Notes: a model not told the origin generated them from the sequence alone. A DNA stretch of 64,000 bases from Cognatishimia sp. SS12 (GCF_028369055.1 NZ_JAQNCZ010000005.1:1-64000), one strand, 5' to 3'. Positions 8,053 through 16,388 are shown, counted from the stretch's first letter. Translations and numbers: made by a program.

Positions 8053-8226
8053 ATGACCGTGTTCGAAATTGCAATCAATGTCTGCATATTGCTCGTCACA
8101 GCAGCTGTGTTGCTCTATCTACGGCATCTGGTCCGGATATCGGGAAGCGATCCGGTCGACGATCCTGAGAGGGTCAAAAGATTCCGCGAAACAGCCCCGT
8201 ATCATCTGCTGGAACGCGGCAACTGA
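8053..8226 (+). CDS. Small single-pass membrane protein (57 aa)
   Basis: ATG 8053 follows AAGGAGAT, a near-ideal ribosome site seven bases away, and opens a 57-codon frame: MTVFEIAINVCILLVTAAVL, then LYLRHLVRISGSDPVDD, ending HLLERGN. Residues 4-24 form one hydrophobic segment; the following RHLVR and charged tail suggest the C-terminus is cytoplasmic. It is not similar to anything I can name. It sits between the replication module and the KfrA-like gene, so an accessory plasmid-maintenance or mobilization role is possible. The strong ribosome site is the main reason to believe it is real. Confidence 0.6.
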   Translation: MTVFEIAINVCILLVTAAVLLYLRHLVRISGSDPVDDPERVKRFRETAPYHLLERGN

Positions 8227-8479
8227 CGGCCAGCTAAATTTTGGCCCTCGGGCATTGCGTGTCCGGGTTACTTGCCTTTGGTCAATCCATGCCCGAAAGG
8301 CTCTCTGTGGATATACTATGGCGTTCCTCTAACAATTGAATAGTGCGCAAAATCCTTTGTTTTTTGAGGTTTTCGATCAATCCAGAGAGGGTCGACAAAA
8401 AAATGTTTGAAAGTCGTTTTGGCGTTTGAAGTGACGATCCAATCATTCTCCCAAGTTTTGGCAAACACAGGAGAACGAC

Positions 8480-9103
8480 ATGCCGCGACCACCGAAATTT
8501 TCTGACGAAGAGATCATCTCGACCGGCGAAAAGCTGACCGCCGAAATTGGCAGACATGCCACTGCCACGGAGATCCACAAAGCCCTTGATGGCCAGGGTC
8601 GCCTCAGCCGCATCCGAGAAATCTGGGGCAACTACATATCGGCGAAAGAACAGGACACAAAAGCCGATATACCGCTGGCCAAAACGACGCTGGGGCAGAT
8701 CAGCAATGTGGTCACTGTTCTGGAGCAATCGGTGCAGGATCTGATCCAGAAGCTGATCCGCGAGATGACTGAACAGAATGTGCGGCAACTTGGCGCCCGC
8801 GATCAGGAGATTCTGCAGATGAAGGCTGAGTATGCCGAACAGCTTCAAGTGCTCCAGAAGGAAAACGCTTACCTCGCGGATTGTCTTGAGCAATATGAGT
8901 CTGCGGCAGACGCTACCGAGATCGAGGTCCCCGCGACCGAACTGTCCGCGGTTGAAGCAATGGCTCCGGGTGCAGCTTCGCCTGCGGAGGCTCGTAAGCC
9001 TCTAAATCGACCGTTGAAGAAAACTCCGGCTCCTCGCAAGGCTTCCCGGTCTGCGCCCCGCGCGCCCAAGCCATCGCACACTCAAACGCAGACCCCATCC
9101 TGA
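8480..9103 (+). CDS. KfrA-like DNA-binding protein
   Basis: 207 residues. The N-terminus (MPRPPKFSDEEIISTGEKLT, TATEIHKALDGQGRLSRIREIW) is the KfrA N-terminal helix-turn-helix type found on plasmids and related elements. Residues ~70-145 are heptad-rich and likely coiled coil, as in KfrA, where it helps plasmid organisation and stability. The tail (~150-207) is Ala/Pro/Lys-rich and low in complexity, likely DNA-contacting and flexible. GGAGAA lies seven bases before ATG 8480. Its last 191 bases overlap the 3' end of the relaxase gene on the opposite strand, which is unusual for two genuine genes. It probably represses its own promoter or nearby maintenance genes. Confidence 0.75.
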   Translation: MPRPPKFSDEEIISTGEKLTAEIGRHATATEIHKALDGQGRLSRIREIWGNYISAKEQDTKADIPLAKTTLGQISNVVTVLEQSVQDLIQKLIREMTEQNVRQLGARDQEILQMKAEYAEQLQVLQKENAYLADCLEQYESAADATEIEVPATELSAVEAMAPGAASPAEARKPLNRPLKKTPAPRKASRSAPRAPKPSHTQTQTPS

Positions 9104-10127
9104 CGCTATCGAACTGACTGGAGGCTGCCATGGCGGCCTCCGCCTCTTCGGGCGAACGGGCACTCTGAAGCAGTTGCCGTTCCGTCTCGACAACAATTTT
9201 GCGCTCGGCTTCACGCTCCGCGGCAATCTGCTCGGCCAATTCACGGTCCTGTTCGCGCTGCAACGCACGAAGCTGCAACCAGGAGGACCACAGCTCTGCA
9301 TTCCGCTGCTGCACTGCGGCCCGGCGCTTTCCGGCGAGAGTTGTGTCTTCCCCGATTTCGAGCTTCTGTTTGCGGGACCGAGCTGCCCGTCGGGGTCCAA
9401 GATGATCCTGCGCCACAAGACCTTCGGGGGCGTCTCCAGCAGCAATCATGGCTTCATAGGATCTAAGATCGACCCTCGCGTCGGAACCGATCTTCTTCAA
9501 CGCAGCATTAGTCCTCTTTTCCCATTCCTGACGAATTCTGAGAATTTCCCCTGGCCCAGACGACTTATCGTCAAGAATCCTGGTCTTGGCACCGAATACC
9601 CCTGTATCCCGGCACACGTTCCGGGTCGTCATCAGGATATGAGCGTGGAAATTCCTGTTGGTGAATCGAGGATCAAACAGGCTTGCATGGTATGTTGCAC
9701 GACCCGTGTCGCTTCTGTCTCGTGCCAGAAACTTGCCGAGAGCCTTCTCATGGAACTCGGGGGCATGTAGATCGGCCTGCGCAGCAACGCCGTATTCGTC
9801 ACGTAGCCATAGCGAAAACCCCCGAACAAGCCGAACCTGATCGGCCAGCGGTAGCTCGGCCGGAAGGGAAGGACGCAGTTCCCGGACAACCCGTGCATTG
9901 CTTCGGGTTTCCGCCTGCTCCGCGGCATTCCAGAGATCTTCTGCAGAGCGGCTCCAGTTGATTAGTTCATGTGATAACAGCCCGACCTTTCCGGTGCCGG
10001 AAAACCTTTTACCAAGGCGTGTGTCCCGGAAGGCAGCACGTGCTGTGTAGGCGGCGGATTTGACGGCGCTCCGACCATCGGCCCGGGAATGAACAACGAC
10101 TTCAAGTCTGCTTGCAGGGTGTATCAT
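8913..10127 (-). CDS. MobA/MobL-type relaxase
   Basis: 404 residues. This family nicks the transfer origin and stays attached to the DNA 5' end via a Tyr. Visible features are Tyr27 in KSAAYTAR, matching the SAAY motif of MOBQ relaxases, and the metal-binding FHAHILMTTR (His161, His163) typical of this superfamily. Length is short for full-size MobA (no primase domain), so it is a stand-alone relaxase with an Arg/Glu-rich helical tail (~255-340). It ends in a low-complexity region that overlaps the KfrA-like gene. An oriT-like region lies directly upstream (10182-10217), and a divergent accessory gene follows. The element would be mobilizable in trans. Confidence 0.9.
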   Translation of the reverse strand: MIHPASRLEVVVHSRADGRSAVKSAAYTARAAFRDTRLGKRFSGTGKVGLLSHELINWSRSAEDLWNAAEQAETRSNARVVRELRPSLPAELPLADQVRLVRGFSLWLRDEYGVAAQADLHAPEFHEKALGKFLARDRSDTGRATYHASLFDPRFTNRNFHAHILMTTRNVCRDTGVFGAKTRILDDKSSGPGEILRIRQEWEKRTNAALKKIGSDARVDLRSYEAMIAAGDAPEGLVAQDHLGPRRAARSRKQKLEIGEDTTLAGKRRAAVQQRNAELWSSWLQLRALQREQDRELAEQIAAEREAERKIVVETERQLLQSARSPEEAEAAMAASSQFDSVRMGSAFECAMAWARGAQTGKPCEEPEFSSTVDLEAYEPPQAKLHPEPLLQPRTVRSRGPRSR

Positions 10128-10181
10128 AGCAGGGAAGTCGGTCCCCGAACCGGATTCCGCTCCCTACGCCCCGCCGGCGAG

Positions 10182-10217
10182 GCGCGCAGGCAAACTTCAG
10201 TTTGCGTAACTGCGCGC
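10182..10217. other. Candidate origin of transfer (oriT)
   Basis: Nested inverted repeats: outer arms GCGCGCAG (10182-10189) and CTGCGCGC (10210-10217), inner perfect arms GCAAACT and AGTTTGC (10190-10205) with a 2-base loop, followed by GTAACTGCGCGC. A hairpin immediately followed by a TAA-x-TGCGC-like word is the pattern of MOBQ (IncQ-type) nick regions, and MobA/MobL relaxases belong to that group. It lies in the gap between the relaxase and its divergent accessory gene, the usual place. The exact nick position is not assigned. Confidence 0.65.
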
Positions 10218-10344
10218 AGCCCCAACCCTGGGCATGCGATGGGCGCCATCGAGGTGCCTTTGCTGCGCAGCCCAGTATTCCGGGAGCGGATGTGAAATCC
10301 GGGAGCCATTTCCTGTCCAATGAAACGCAAAACGGAGAGGGAAA

Positions 10345-10641
10345 TTGGCAGATCTGGACACTCAAATTGAACAGGCCCAGCAGCGATTGCGAGACCTGCA
10401 GGCGAAGGCACGCAAGCAAAAGCGGCGGGATGACACCCGGAGGCTGATCCTCTATGGCGCGGCCTGCCTTGCTCACATCGAAACGCTTGACGGCGACAGG
10501 CGAAAAACAGAGGCCATGGGAAAACTGCATACGCAGGTCACTCGAATAAGCGACAGGGTGTTCCTTGGGTTGGAGCCGCTGCCCGTAAGACCAGACATTG
10601 ATCCAGCGACCAAAGCAGAGAAAGCTGTCCCGAACGAATAA
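10345..10641 (+). CDS. Mobilization accessory protein (MobC-like, small helical)
   Basis: 98 residues opening with MADLDTQIEQAQQRLRDLQ and then AKARKQKRRDDTRR: a coiled-coil helix followed by a basic patch, as in small auxiliary proteins that sit next to MobQ-type relaxases. The start is TTG 10345 with GGAGAGG seven bases before. It is divergent from the relaxase with the oriT candidate between. The family link rests on position and composition, not on a motif. Confidence 0.6.
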   Translation: MADLDTQIEQAQQRLRDLQAKARKQKRRDDTRRLILYGAACLAHIETLDGDRRKTEAMGKLHTQVTRISDRVFLGLEPLPVRPDIDPATKAEKAVPNE

Positions 10642-10653
10642 AGGAATTGAGCT

Positions 10654-11235
10654 TCATGCGATCATGGCGGCGCGAGGCTTGCGCCGCCCAAACAGGCCGC
10701 GTCGCTTTTGAGAAGACTTTGCCTTTGGGGGGTGAATTCCCTGACGTTCCTGATCAGGCGTTTTGGTAGGGAGACTTGCATACAGCCGACCCCAACCAAT
10801 GCCCTCACCGGGAAATTGACCAATGACTACGTCACCTTGGGAATTGGGTGCGAACCGCGGGTCTGATTGCTGCACCCGGACACGCCGCTGGCACATAAAT
10901 CGCGTCGGTTTCACCAGGTTGAGCACCGCCAGATTGGCGGCATTCCTGACTGTCAGGGAGAACTCCGATAGCTTCTCGGGAAATATGGACGTTCCGTAGG
11001 CCAGAACAGCTTCGCCAGTCGCATCATCAACATGGATGACCAGACAGGGGCGGTCCTTGTCTCCAGGACCATCAGAATGAGGGAAGCGGAAAGAAACGAT
11101 GTCGCCGGTGGAAAGCGGACGCGCTGCGCCCGGCATATGTGCCGTCATGGAGGGCTCCAAGATTTGAGGAAGATCTTGTCGCCCCTTCTTCAGATCCATC
11201 CTTCGGATGTCTCTGAATGCTCTCTTCGAGTTCAT
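10654..11235 (-). CDS. PemK/MazF-like protein (growth-inhibitor fold)
   Basis: 193 residues as drawn. Residues ~40-100 hold a PemK/MazF-type opening (GDIVSFRFPHS, then KDRPCLVIHVDD, then VLAYGTS); these proteins are usually mRNA-cutting toxins of toxin-antitoxin pairs. The expected small antitoxin gene is not visible beside it. The C-terminal tail (KSSQKRRGLFGRRKPR) is strongly basic. The start is uncertain: ATG 11148 (MTAHMPGAARPLSTGD) has GGAG seven bases ahead and would leave the PemK-like core intact. It may be a solitary or repurposed member, so toxicity should not be assumed. Confidence 0.6.
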   Translation of the reverse strand: MNSKRAFRDIRRMDLKKGRQDLPQILEPSMTAHMPGAARPLSTGDIVSFRFPHSDGPGDKDRPCLVIHVDDATGEAVLAYGTSIFPEKLSEFSLTVRNAANLAVLNLVKPTRFMCQRRVRVQQSDPRFAPNSQGDVVIGQFPGEGIGWGRLYASLPTKTPDQERQGIHPPKAKSSQKRRGLFGRRKPRAAMIA

Positions 11236-11634
11236 GTGAACCGGAGCGACACAAGCTCTGCTCCGGTCTCACTGAACTCTGAAGAGAGCTAAGTGCTATG
11301 TTTTCTGGGATTTTTCTCGACGCCGTTCAAGGGGGATGAAACAAAACTTTATGGCGAAAATGCAATTAAAGTGGCTTCGGTTTTTCAAATTTCGGCCAAT
11401 GTAAATTACCCCAAGCAGTGAAGACTGCAAAAAGATGAAAATGATCCTGCGATGTGAGAGGTGGCGGAAAGTTCATGCGATCTGAGAAGGACGCTCTGAC
11501 AGTATTTTTCAGCCACCTCAGATGAGAACGAAATGTGAACAAATTTGTGGGAAACTGATCGGATAGTTGCTATTACTGGCCTGGACCGGGCCGTTATACC
11601 CATATATAGTGCATAAAAAAGAGGTGCGACCAGG
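11236..11634. promoter_or_regulatory. Upstream region of the methyltransferase, with paired CCNGG sites
   Basis: About 400 AT-rich bases with no gene. Near the 3' end, GGCCTGGACCGGGCC (11578-11592) contains CCTGG and CCGGG, both CCNGG-type words, in an imperfect inverted repeat. They fall between a possible -35-like TTACTG and a -10-like TTATAC, followed by CATATATAG and AGAGG before the ATG at 11635. If the enzymes recognise CCWGG, CCSGG or CCNGG, methylation or methyltransferase binding here could tune expression. The promoter call is weak; the sites are exact. Confidence 0.4.
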
Positions 11635-12681
11635 ATGAGCCAAGGCTTCACATTTATTGATCTTTTCGCCGGAATCGGTGGTTTGCGCCAGGCTATGGAG
11701 AGCATCGGCGGGCACTGTGTCTTCACGAGTGAGTGGGATAAGTTCTCAAAACAGACTTATGAGGCCAACTACCGCGACAACCGCCCTATCGTCGGCGACA
11801 TTCGTGAAGTGGCAGCCGAAGAAATCCCGCCGCACAATGTTCTGTGCGCTGGTTTTCCCTGTCAGCCGTTTTCTTTGGCAGGTGTTTCCAAGAAGAACTC
11901 ACTCGGCCGAGAGCATGGGTTTCGTGACGAAGCACAAGGAACACTGTTCTTTGATGTCGTCAGGATCCTTGAGCATCATCGCCCTGAAGCCTTCATGCTC
12001 GAGAATGTCAAAAACCTGACGAGTCATGACAAGGGAAAAACCTTTGAAGTGATCATGGGCGCTTTACGGCAACTTGGATACTCGGTGAAGGCTCAGGTCA
12101 TCGACGCCCAGCACTTCGTTCCTCAACATCGCCAGAGGATTGTGATCGTTGGCTTCAAGGAAGACACCGGTTTCACTTTTGAAGACCTCCAGTTGAAGCC
12201 TAAGGGCAGTATCAAGCTTGGGTCGATCCTTCATCCTCAGAATGGAACTGAGGCAGCCGAAACTCCTTATACTGAGGGCCCGGATGCCAAGGTGAACCCA
12301 AAATACACACTGACGGATAAACTTTGGGAATACCTACAGAACTACGCTGCCAAGCACAAAGCCGCAGGAAACGGCTTTGGTTTTGGTCTGGTTGGACCCG
12401 AAAATGTCTCTCGGACGCTGTCTGCTCGTTACCACAAAGACGGGTCTGAGATCCTGATTGATCAGGGGAAAGGTAGTAACCCTCGCCGCCTGACACCGCG
12501 TGAATGCGCTCGCCTCATGGGGTATTCCGATGACTTCAGAATTCCGGTGTCCGACACCCAGGCCTATCGCCAGTTTGGGAACAGCGTCGCCGTTCCGGTG
12601 TTCAAAGAAGTTGCACGCATTATGGCCCCTCATCTTGCGCACGTGATGGACAACCGCCCGAAGGAGGCAGTCTCTGTCTGA
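11635..12681 (+). CDS. C5 cytosine DNA methyltransferase
   Basis: 348 residues; methylates carbon 5 of cytosine in a defined site with S-adenosylmethionine. Motifs are in the normal order: [10 protein letters not shown] (I, 7-16), GFPCQPFS (IV, catalytic Cys76), LENV (VI, ~122-125), [11 protein letters not shown] (VIII), then [16 protein letters not shown] (IX) and [12 protein letters not shown] (X) near the end. It lacks the N-terminal helix-turn-helix extension that some autoregulating methyltransferases have. It is first in a methyltransferase / Vsr / endonuclease run, overlapping vsr by 8 bases if the CTG start is correct. It protects the element's own host from the endonuclease. Confidence 0.95.
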   Translation: MSQGFTFIDLFAGIGGLRQAMESIGGHCVFTSEWDKFSKQTYEANYRDNRPIVGDIREVAAEEIPPHNVLCAGFPCQPFSLAGVSKKNSLGREHGFRDEAQGTLFFDVVRILEHHRPEAFMLENVKNLTSHDKGKTFEVIMGALRQLGYSVKAQVIDAQHFVPQHRQRIVIVGFKEDTGFTFEDLQLKPKGSIKLGSILHPQNGTEAAETPYTEGPDAKVNPKYTLTDKLWEYLQNYAAKHKAAGNGFGFGLVGPENVSRTLSARYHKDGSEILIDQGKGSNPRRLTPRECARLMGYSDDFRIPVSDTQAYRQFGNSVAVPVFKEVARIMAPHLAHVMDNRPKEAVSV

Positions 12682-13144
12682 CGTTCACGATCCAGCTACC
12701 CGCAGCCGAAACATGTCGGCTATTCGGAGCAAGAACACGAAGCCAGAACTTCTGATCCGCCGCGGGCTTCATGCTCGCGGCTTTCGCTTTCGCCTTCATG
12801 ATAAGGTGCTCCCGGGGACACCAGACATAGTCTTGCGCCGATACAGCGCTCTGATTGATGTGCGGGGATGCTTCTTCCATGGTCATGACTGCGACCTTTT
12901 CCGGCTACCGCGCACCCGAAGGGATTTCTGGGAGAACAAAATTTCCTCCAACAGAAGGCGTGATATCAAAACAGCAAATGAGCTTCAGGATATGGGATGG
13001 AGGGTCGCAATTGTCTGGGAATGTGCCCTCCGTGGACCAAAGAAAATCAATTCGGAAACTGTTATTGACTCTCTCGCCCAATGGCTGTCCTCTGACGAAA
13101 AATTATTTGAAATCAGAGGCGTCGACTCATGTTCACCTCCCTGA
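12674..13144 (+). CDS. vsr: Very short patch repair endonuclease (Vsr), apparent CTG start
   Basis: Nicks beside T:G mismatches made by deamination of 5-methylcytosine, limiting the mutations caused by the partner methyltransferase. Core motifs are visible: [20 protein letters not shown] (catalytic Asp in TPD), [23 protein letters not shown] and IVWECALRG. Homologues begin MxDVHDxATRS; here [13 protein letters not shown] is encoded in frame only if translation begins at CTG 12674. That codon sits seven bases after a perfect AAGGAGG (12661-12667). The first ATG in frame (12713) would cut off 13 conserved residues. From CTG the protein is 156 residues, the normal family length. It overlaps the methyltransferase stop. 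Confidence 0.9.
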   Translation: MSDVHDPATRSRNMSAIRSKNTKPELLIRRGLHARGFRFRLHDKVLPGTPDIVLRRYSALIDVRGCFFHGHDCDLFRLPRTRRDFWENKISSNRRRDIKTANELQDMGWRVAIVWECALRGPKKINSETVIDSLAQWLSSDEKLFEIRGVDSCSPP

Positions 13145-14439
13145 GCAACCTTATTTCAGCAATGCAGGATGCGGGGGCGAAGCGATTTTATGCGAAGCGT
13201 CTCGCCCCAAATGACAACTCGAAGAACCAAGTTTACTTGGGCGGCGGCTTTGATGCCCTCAACATCATCCCGCATGGTGAGATCGAGACCGATTTTTCTG
13301 AGAAAGCAGGATCTGTCCGGCGGCGCGACAAAGCTTCCGTCGAGTTCTATTGGATAGACAGCCAGGGAACATGGCGAGCACCCAACGCCCAACTCATTCT
13401 TTACCCCAAATATCCCGAAGTCAGGATGTCGGGTTTTCTACAGAAAGCTGTGAACGCACCGAAGGGCCTCATGGTCTCTCGCGATGAAGGGAGGGTGATG
13501 TTCTTCGGTGTTTCCCTTGAGGGGCGCGTATTTGGCTATGTAGACGCCCATGATTCTGACGTAGTCGCCGAGCTTGACGCTCTGGGCGAGTTTCCGTCGG
13601 AAGGTGTATTCTCAAACATCACCCGTCTGGCAACCAAAGCCAGCCGCGACCCTCGTGAGATTCTTCTGGAAACACTTCGGAATGTTCATGGCAAAGGCTG
13701 GATTCCCGGTCAAAGACTGCACTCCGATGGGGTCGTCAGGCCGTATTCCGCACAGAATGGTGGTGGATATACCCTCGAAGCTGAACTGGGGATTATCCCC
13801 AACGGAATCGCGGAGCCTGACTTTATGGGATGGGAGATCAAGCAATATTCCGTCAGGGATTTCGTGAATTTTCGGGCGAAATCACCAGTCACATTGATGA
13901 CTCCTGAGCCAACCTCAGGCGTATATTCTGACAATTTTCCGCTGTTTATGAATGACTTCGGCTACGACGACACTAAAGGCCGGCCGGGGCGCAGGAACTT
14001 CGGCGGCATTTACAAATACGGATCCGAAGCGCACGCGCGCACTTCGGTTCGGATGATCGTTGAAGGATACGACACGGAAAAGGGCAAGATTGACGACATG
14101 GGTGGGAGCATCTTGCTGGTCGCCCCTGATGATCGCGTTGCCGCAGGCTGGGAGTTCAAGAACCTTCTCAATCATTGGAATCGCAAGCATGCTCAAGCGG
14201 CCTACTTTCCTTCGCTGTCATCCGGCAACCCGAGGCAATATCAATATGCCGACAGGGTCCAGCTTGGCCAGGGAACTGATTTTTTCAGGTTCATGCGGCT
14301 CGTCAGCCAAGGCGGTGTCTATCTCGATCCTGCTGTGAAGGTCGAAGATGGCAAACAGAAGAAAAGAAATCAGTTTCGGGTTTCTCATGCAGATCTTCCA
14401 GATCTGTATCAATCCTTCGAAACCCTGCAATTCGCTTGA
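13129..14439 (+). CDS. MvaI/BcnI-type restriction endonuclease
   Basis: 436 residues. The layout matches the MvaI/BcnI restriction endonuclease family: an N-terminal DNA-recognition half, then a PD-(D/E)XK nuclease core. In the core, TLEAEL (Glu217 or Glu219) is followed by EPDFMGWEIKQY (Asp231, Glu236, Lys238), giving the acidic/acidic/Lys active-site set. The gene overlaps the vsr 3' end by 16 bases, so the three genes are one unit. Known family members cut CCWGG (MvaI) or CCSGG (BcnI); the site for this one is not proven by sequence. Confidence 0.85.
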   Translation: MFTSLSNLISAMQDAGAKRFYAKRLAPNDNSKNQVYLGGGFDALNIIPHGEIETDFSEKAGSVRRRDKASVEFYWIDSQGTWRAPNAQLILYPKYPEVRMSGFLQKAVNAPKGLMVSRDEGRVMFFGVSLEGRVFGYVDAHDSDVVAELDALGEFPSEGVFSNITRLATKASRDPREILLETLRNVHGKGWIPGQRLHSDGVVRPYSAQNGGGYTLEAELGIIPNGIAEPDFMGWEIKQYSVRDFVNFRAKSPVTLMTPEPTSGVYSDNFPLFMNDFGYDDTKGRPGRRNFGGIYKYGSEAHARTSVRMIVEGYDTEKGKIDDMGGSILLVAPDDRVAAGWEFKNLLNHWNRKHAQAAYFPSLSSGNPRQYQYADRVQLGQGTDFFRFMRLVSQGGVYLDPAVKVEDGKQKKRNQFRVSHADLPDLYQSFETLQFA

Positions 14440-14564
14440 TCGTTGTCAGATCGCTTTCAACTCACCACGCCATATTGCTTTTCAGCTGTAGAATTTGAAG
14501 AACCCCGAACTTAGCTCGAAGTAATGCGTTCTTGCGAGCAAACTTGATAGAGAATTGAGGGAAA

Positions 14565-16388
14565 ATGATTGAGAACCTTACCGTCGGAAAAGCGGCTGCA
14601 TTTTTCAGCATAAAAGAGAACCTCACCCATGCAGTGGTCGACGAATTGTTCAAGGAACTCCGCAAAAAGCACGGCACCACCCGAAATAACGTATTTAGAC
14701 ACATTCGCGAATGCGTGGGTGACGCGTGTTGGTCCGCAATCTGCTTCAAGTATGAAGCACCACCTGTGTTTCTCGATTCGGCTTCTGGAATGCGAGAGGA
14801 GCTCCTCGGTTACTTACTCTTAGTAGAATACCAAGAACATGTGGCGGTGTTTACCTCGCGCCTCAGTTTGCCATCCGCGTTCAAAACAAAACATCTTGCA
14901 CCGGTCGCAACGAGTCGGGTGGAGGGAGCAATTGCACACGAAGATGCAGTGTTCCAGAAAATGAGAATGCGAAATATGTCCGTGTCACAACACGTGATGC
15001 GAAACAAAACACTGGAAGCTCCGAATTTGGCAAATGTCGTGGGGCCAGCGGGCAGTCGTAGATATGCTCCGCAGACCTACGCTGTCACCGTCGATGGCAC
15101 CTATAGAACTGCTACCCCAAGCACAGGTCGGATTGGAGTTCGATCTGGAAAAGTAGACCATGAGGATCTGATTGAGTTCGCCGTAACCACTATCGACGCA
15201 CTGCGTCAGGATCCTGTCGATGTTTCACCCTTCATCAAAACCTTTGCCCGGCCAATCTCGCTTACTGACGCCCTGAGTTTGTCACAGCCTTCTGCTATCG
15301 CGGTAGATACGGCACGACTTGCGGAGGCGGTAATTGGCGACGATGCCACCAAAGCCACCTATCGGCTGGTTTCGACCGAAGGGGAAACTTCTGAGCTCTC
15401 TATCGACGAAATAGAAGCGCTCCTCAGCGACCTCGAACCTGCGCTGATCATCGAAGGTGACGGGAAGATGCGTTCAGCACGACTCCCAGATCAGGGTGAT
15501 GAGTGCGCCAGGATCAGCTTGAATAAGAGCCGAATTGCGTTGAGATCGCTAACACTTGGTGCCTCAGCCTCGGTGAAAGTTGAATCGCGCAGTGTAGCGT
15601 TGGGAGAAGATCCTGATCAGCGAACACTTCAGTCATTTCTTGATGAAGAGAACAGCTTCATTGTGCTTTTCGACGATGTGACGCTCTCCTACGTTGATGG
15701 CCAGGTGTTTCAAGATGAAGCAATGTTCGATGGGGGTCGCGGAGTTCTACCTTACTTACTTCCGGAAGCGTCCCTCCAAACCGTGGTCAGCGAGAAAGGT
15801 AATTTCGTGGCGAACCAAGTTGAGTTCGACGACACCTCCACGTTCGGGGCCATCGTTGAGCACGTCGCTGCGGAGGATGATGTCTTAGTCTGCGATGACC
15901 TTGGCGATGAATGGGCAGACTTCATTGGTATCAGGGAAGATGCAGGCTTTGTCCAAGTGAGTTTCTACCACGCGAAACATGGCCCACTTGAGCTCAGCGC
16001 TGGATCGTTTCACATAGCTGTAAGCCAAGCGATTAAAAACCTTGGGAACATGATGCTTCCGCCAGAGCGAATGGAGGCTAAAATCGAAGGTTGGAGCACC
16101 ACTTACAATGCGCCGAACCAACCGACTCAAATCGAAAAAATTATTCGAAACAATACAGGCGATATTGGTGCGTCGGTCGCCCGAGGAAGAAACGCGCCAG
16201 ATGTGCGACGGCGAGCGATAATCGTAACTTCATCGCTCAGTAAGCAGGCAGTCGAGGACGCGTTTTCCGACATTCAGAAAGGAAAGCGTCCATCCCACTC
16301 ATTCGTTCAATTGTATTGGCTCCTTCAGTCATTCTTCTCGGCCTGCACTGAGGTAGGCGCGACAGGATCAATTGTCTGTCAACCTTGA
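14565..16388 (+). CDS. Unknown 607-aa protein, possible nuclease-like C-terminal domain
   Basis: No family I can name. It follows the restriction endonuclease by 125 bases and has no signal peptide or membrane segment. The N-terminal ~210 residues are mixed helix/strand; 230-360 are acidic and variable. Residues ~435-490 stand out: VLVCDDLGDEWADFIGI, then FVQVSFYHAKHG, then SFHIAVSQAIKNLGN. The order Asp444/445, Glu449, Asp452, then His469-x-Lys471 on a strand resembles the acidic-acidic-Lys layout of PD-(D/E)XK nuclease-like folds, and the D-x-E-x-A-D-F / Y-H-x-K pair recurs in my memory of defence-associated proteins of unknown function. That link is inference. The start ATG 14565 follows GAGGGAA. 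Its place as the last cargo gene before attR suggests a defence or modification-dependent role. Confidence 0.6.
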   Translation: MIENLTVGKAAAFFSIKENLTHAVVDELFKELRKKHGTTRNNVFRHIRECVGDACWSAICFKYEAPPVFLDSASGMREELLGYLLLVEYQEHVAVFTSRLSLPSAFKTKHLAPVATSRVEGAIAHEDAVFQKMRMRNMSVSQHVMRNKTLEAPNLANVVGPAGSRRYAPQTYAVTVDGTYRTATPSTGRIGVRSGKVDHEDLIEFAVTTIDALRQDPVDVSPFIKTFARPISLTDALSLSQPSAIAVDTARLAEAVIGDDATKATYRLVSTEGETSELSIDEIEALLSDLEPALIIEGDGKMRSARLPDQGDECARISLNKSRIALRSLTLGASASVKVESRSVALGEDPDQRTLQSFLDEENSFIVLFDDVTLSYVDGQVFQDEAMFDGGRGVLPYLLPEASLQTVVSEKGNFVANQVEFDDTSTFGAIVEHVAAEDDVLVCDDLGDEWADFIGIREDAGFVQVSFYHAKHGPLELSAGSFHIAVSQAIKNLGNMMLPPERMEAKIEGWSTTYNAPNQPTQIEKIIRNNTGDIGASVARGRNAPDVRRRAIIVTSSLSKQAVEDAFSDIQKGKRPSHSFVQLYWLLQSFFSACTEVGATGSIVCQP

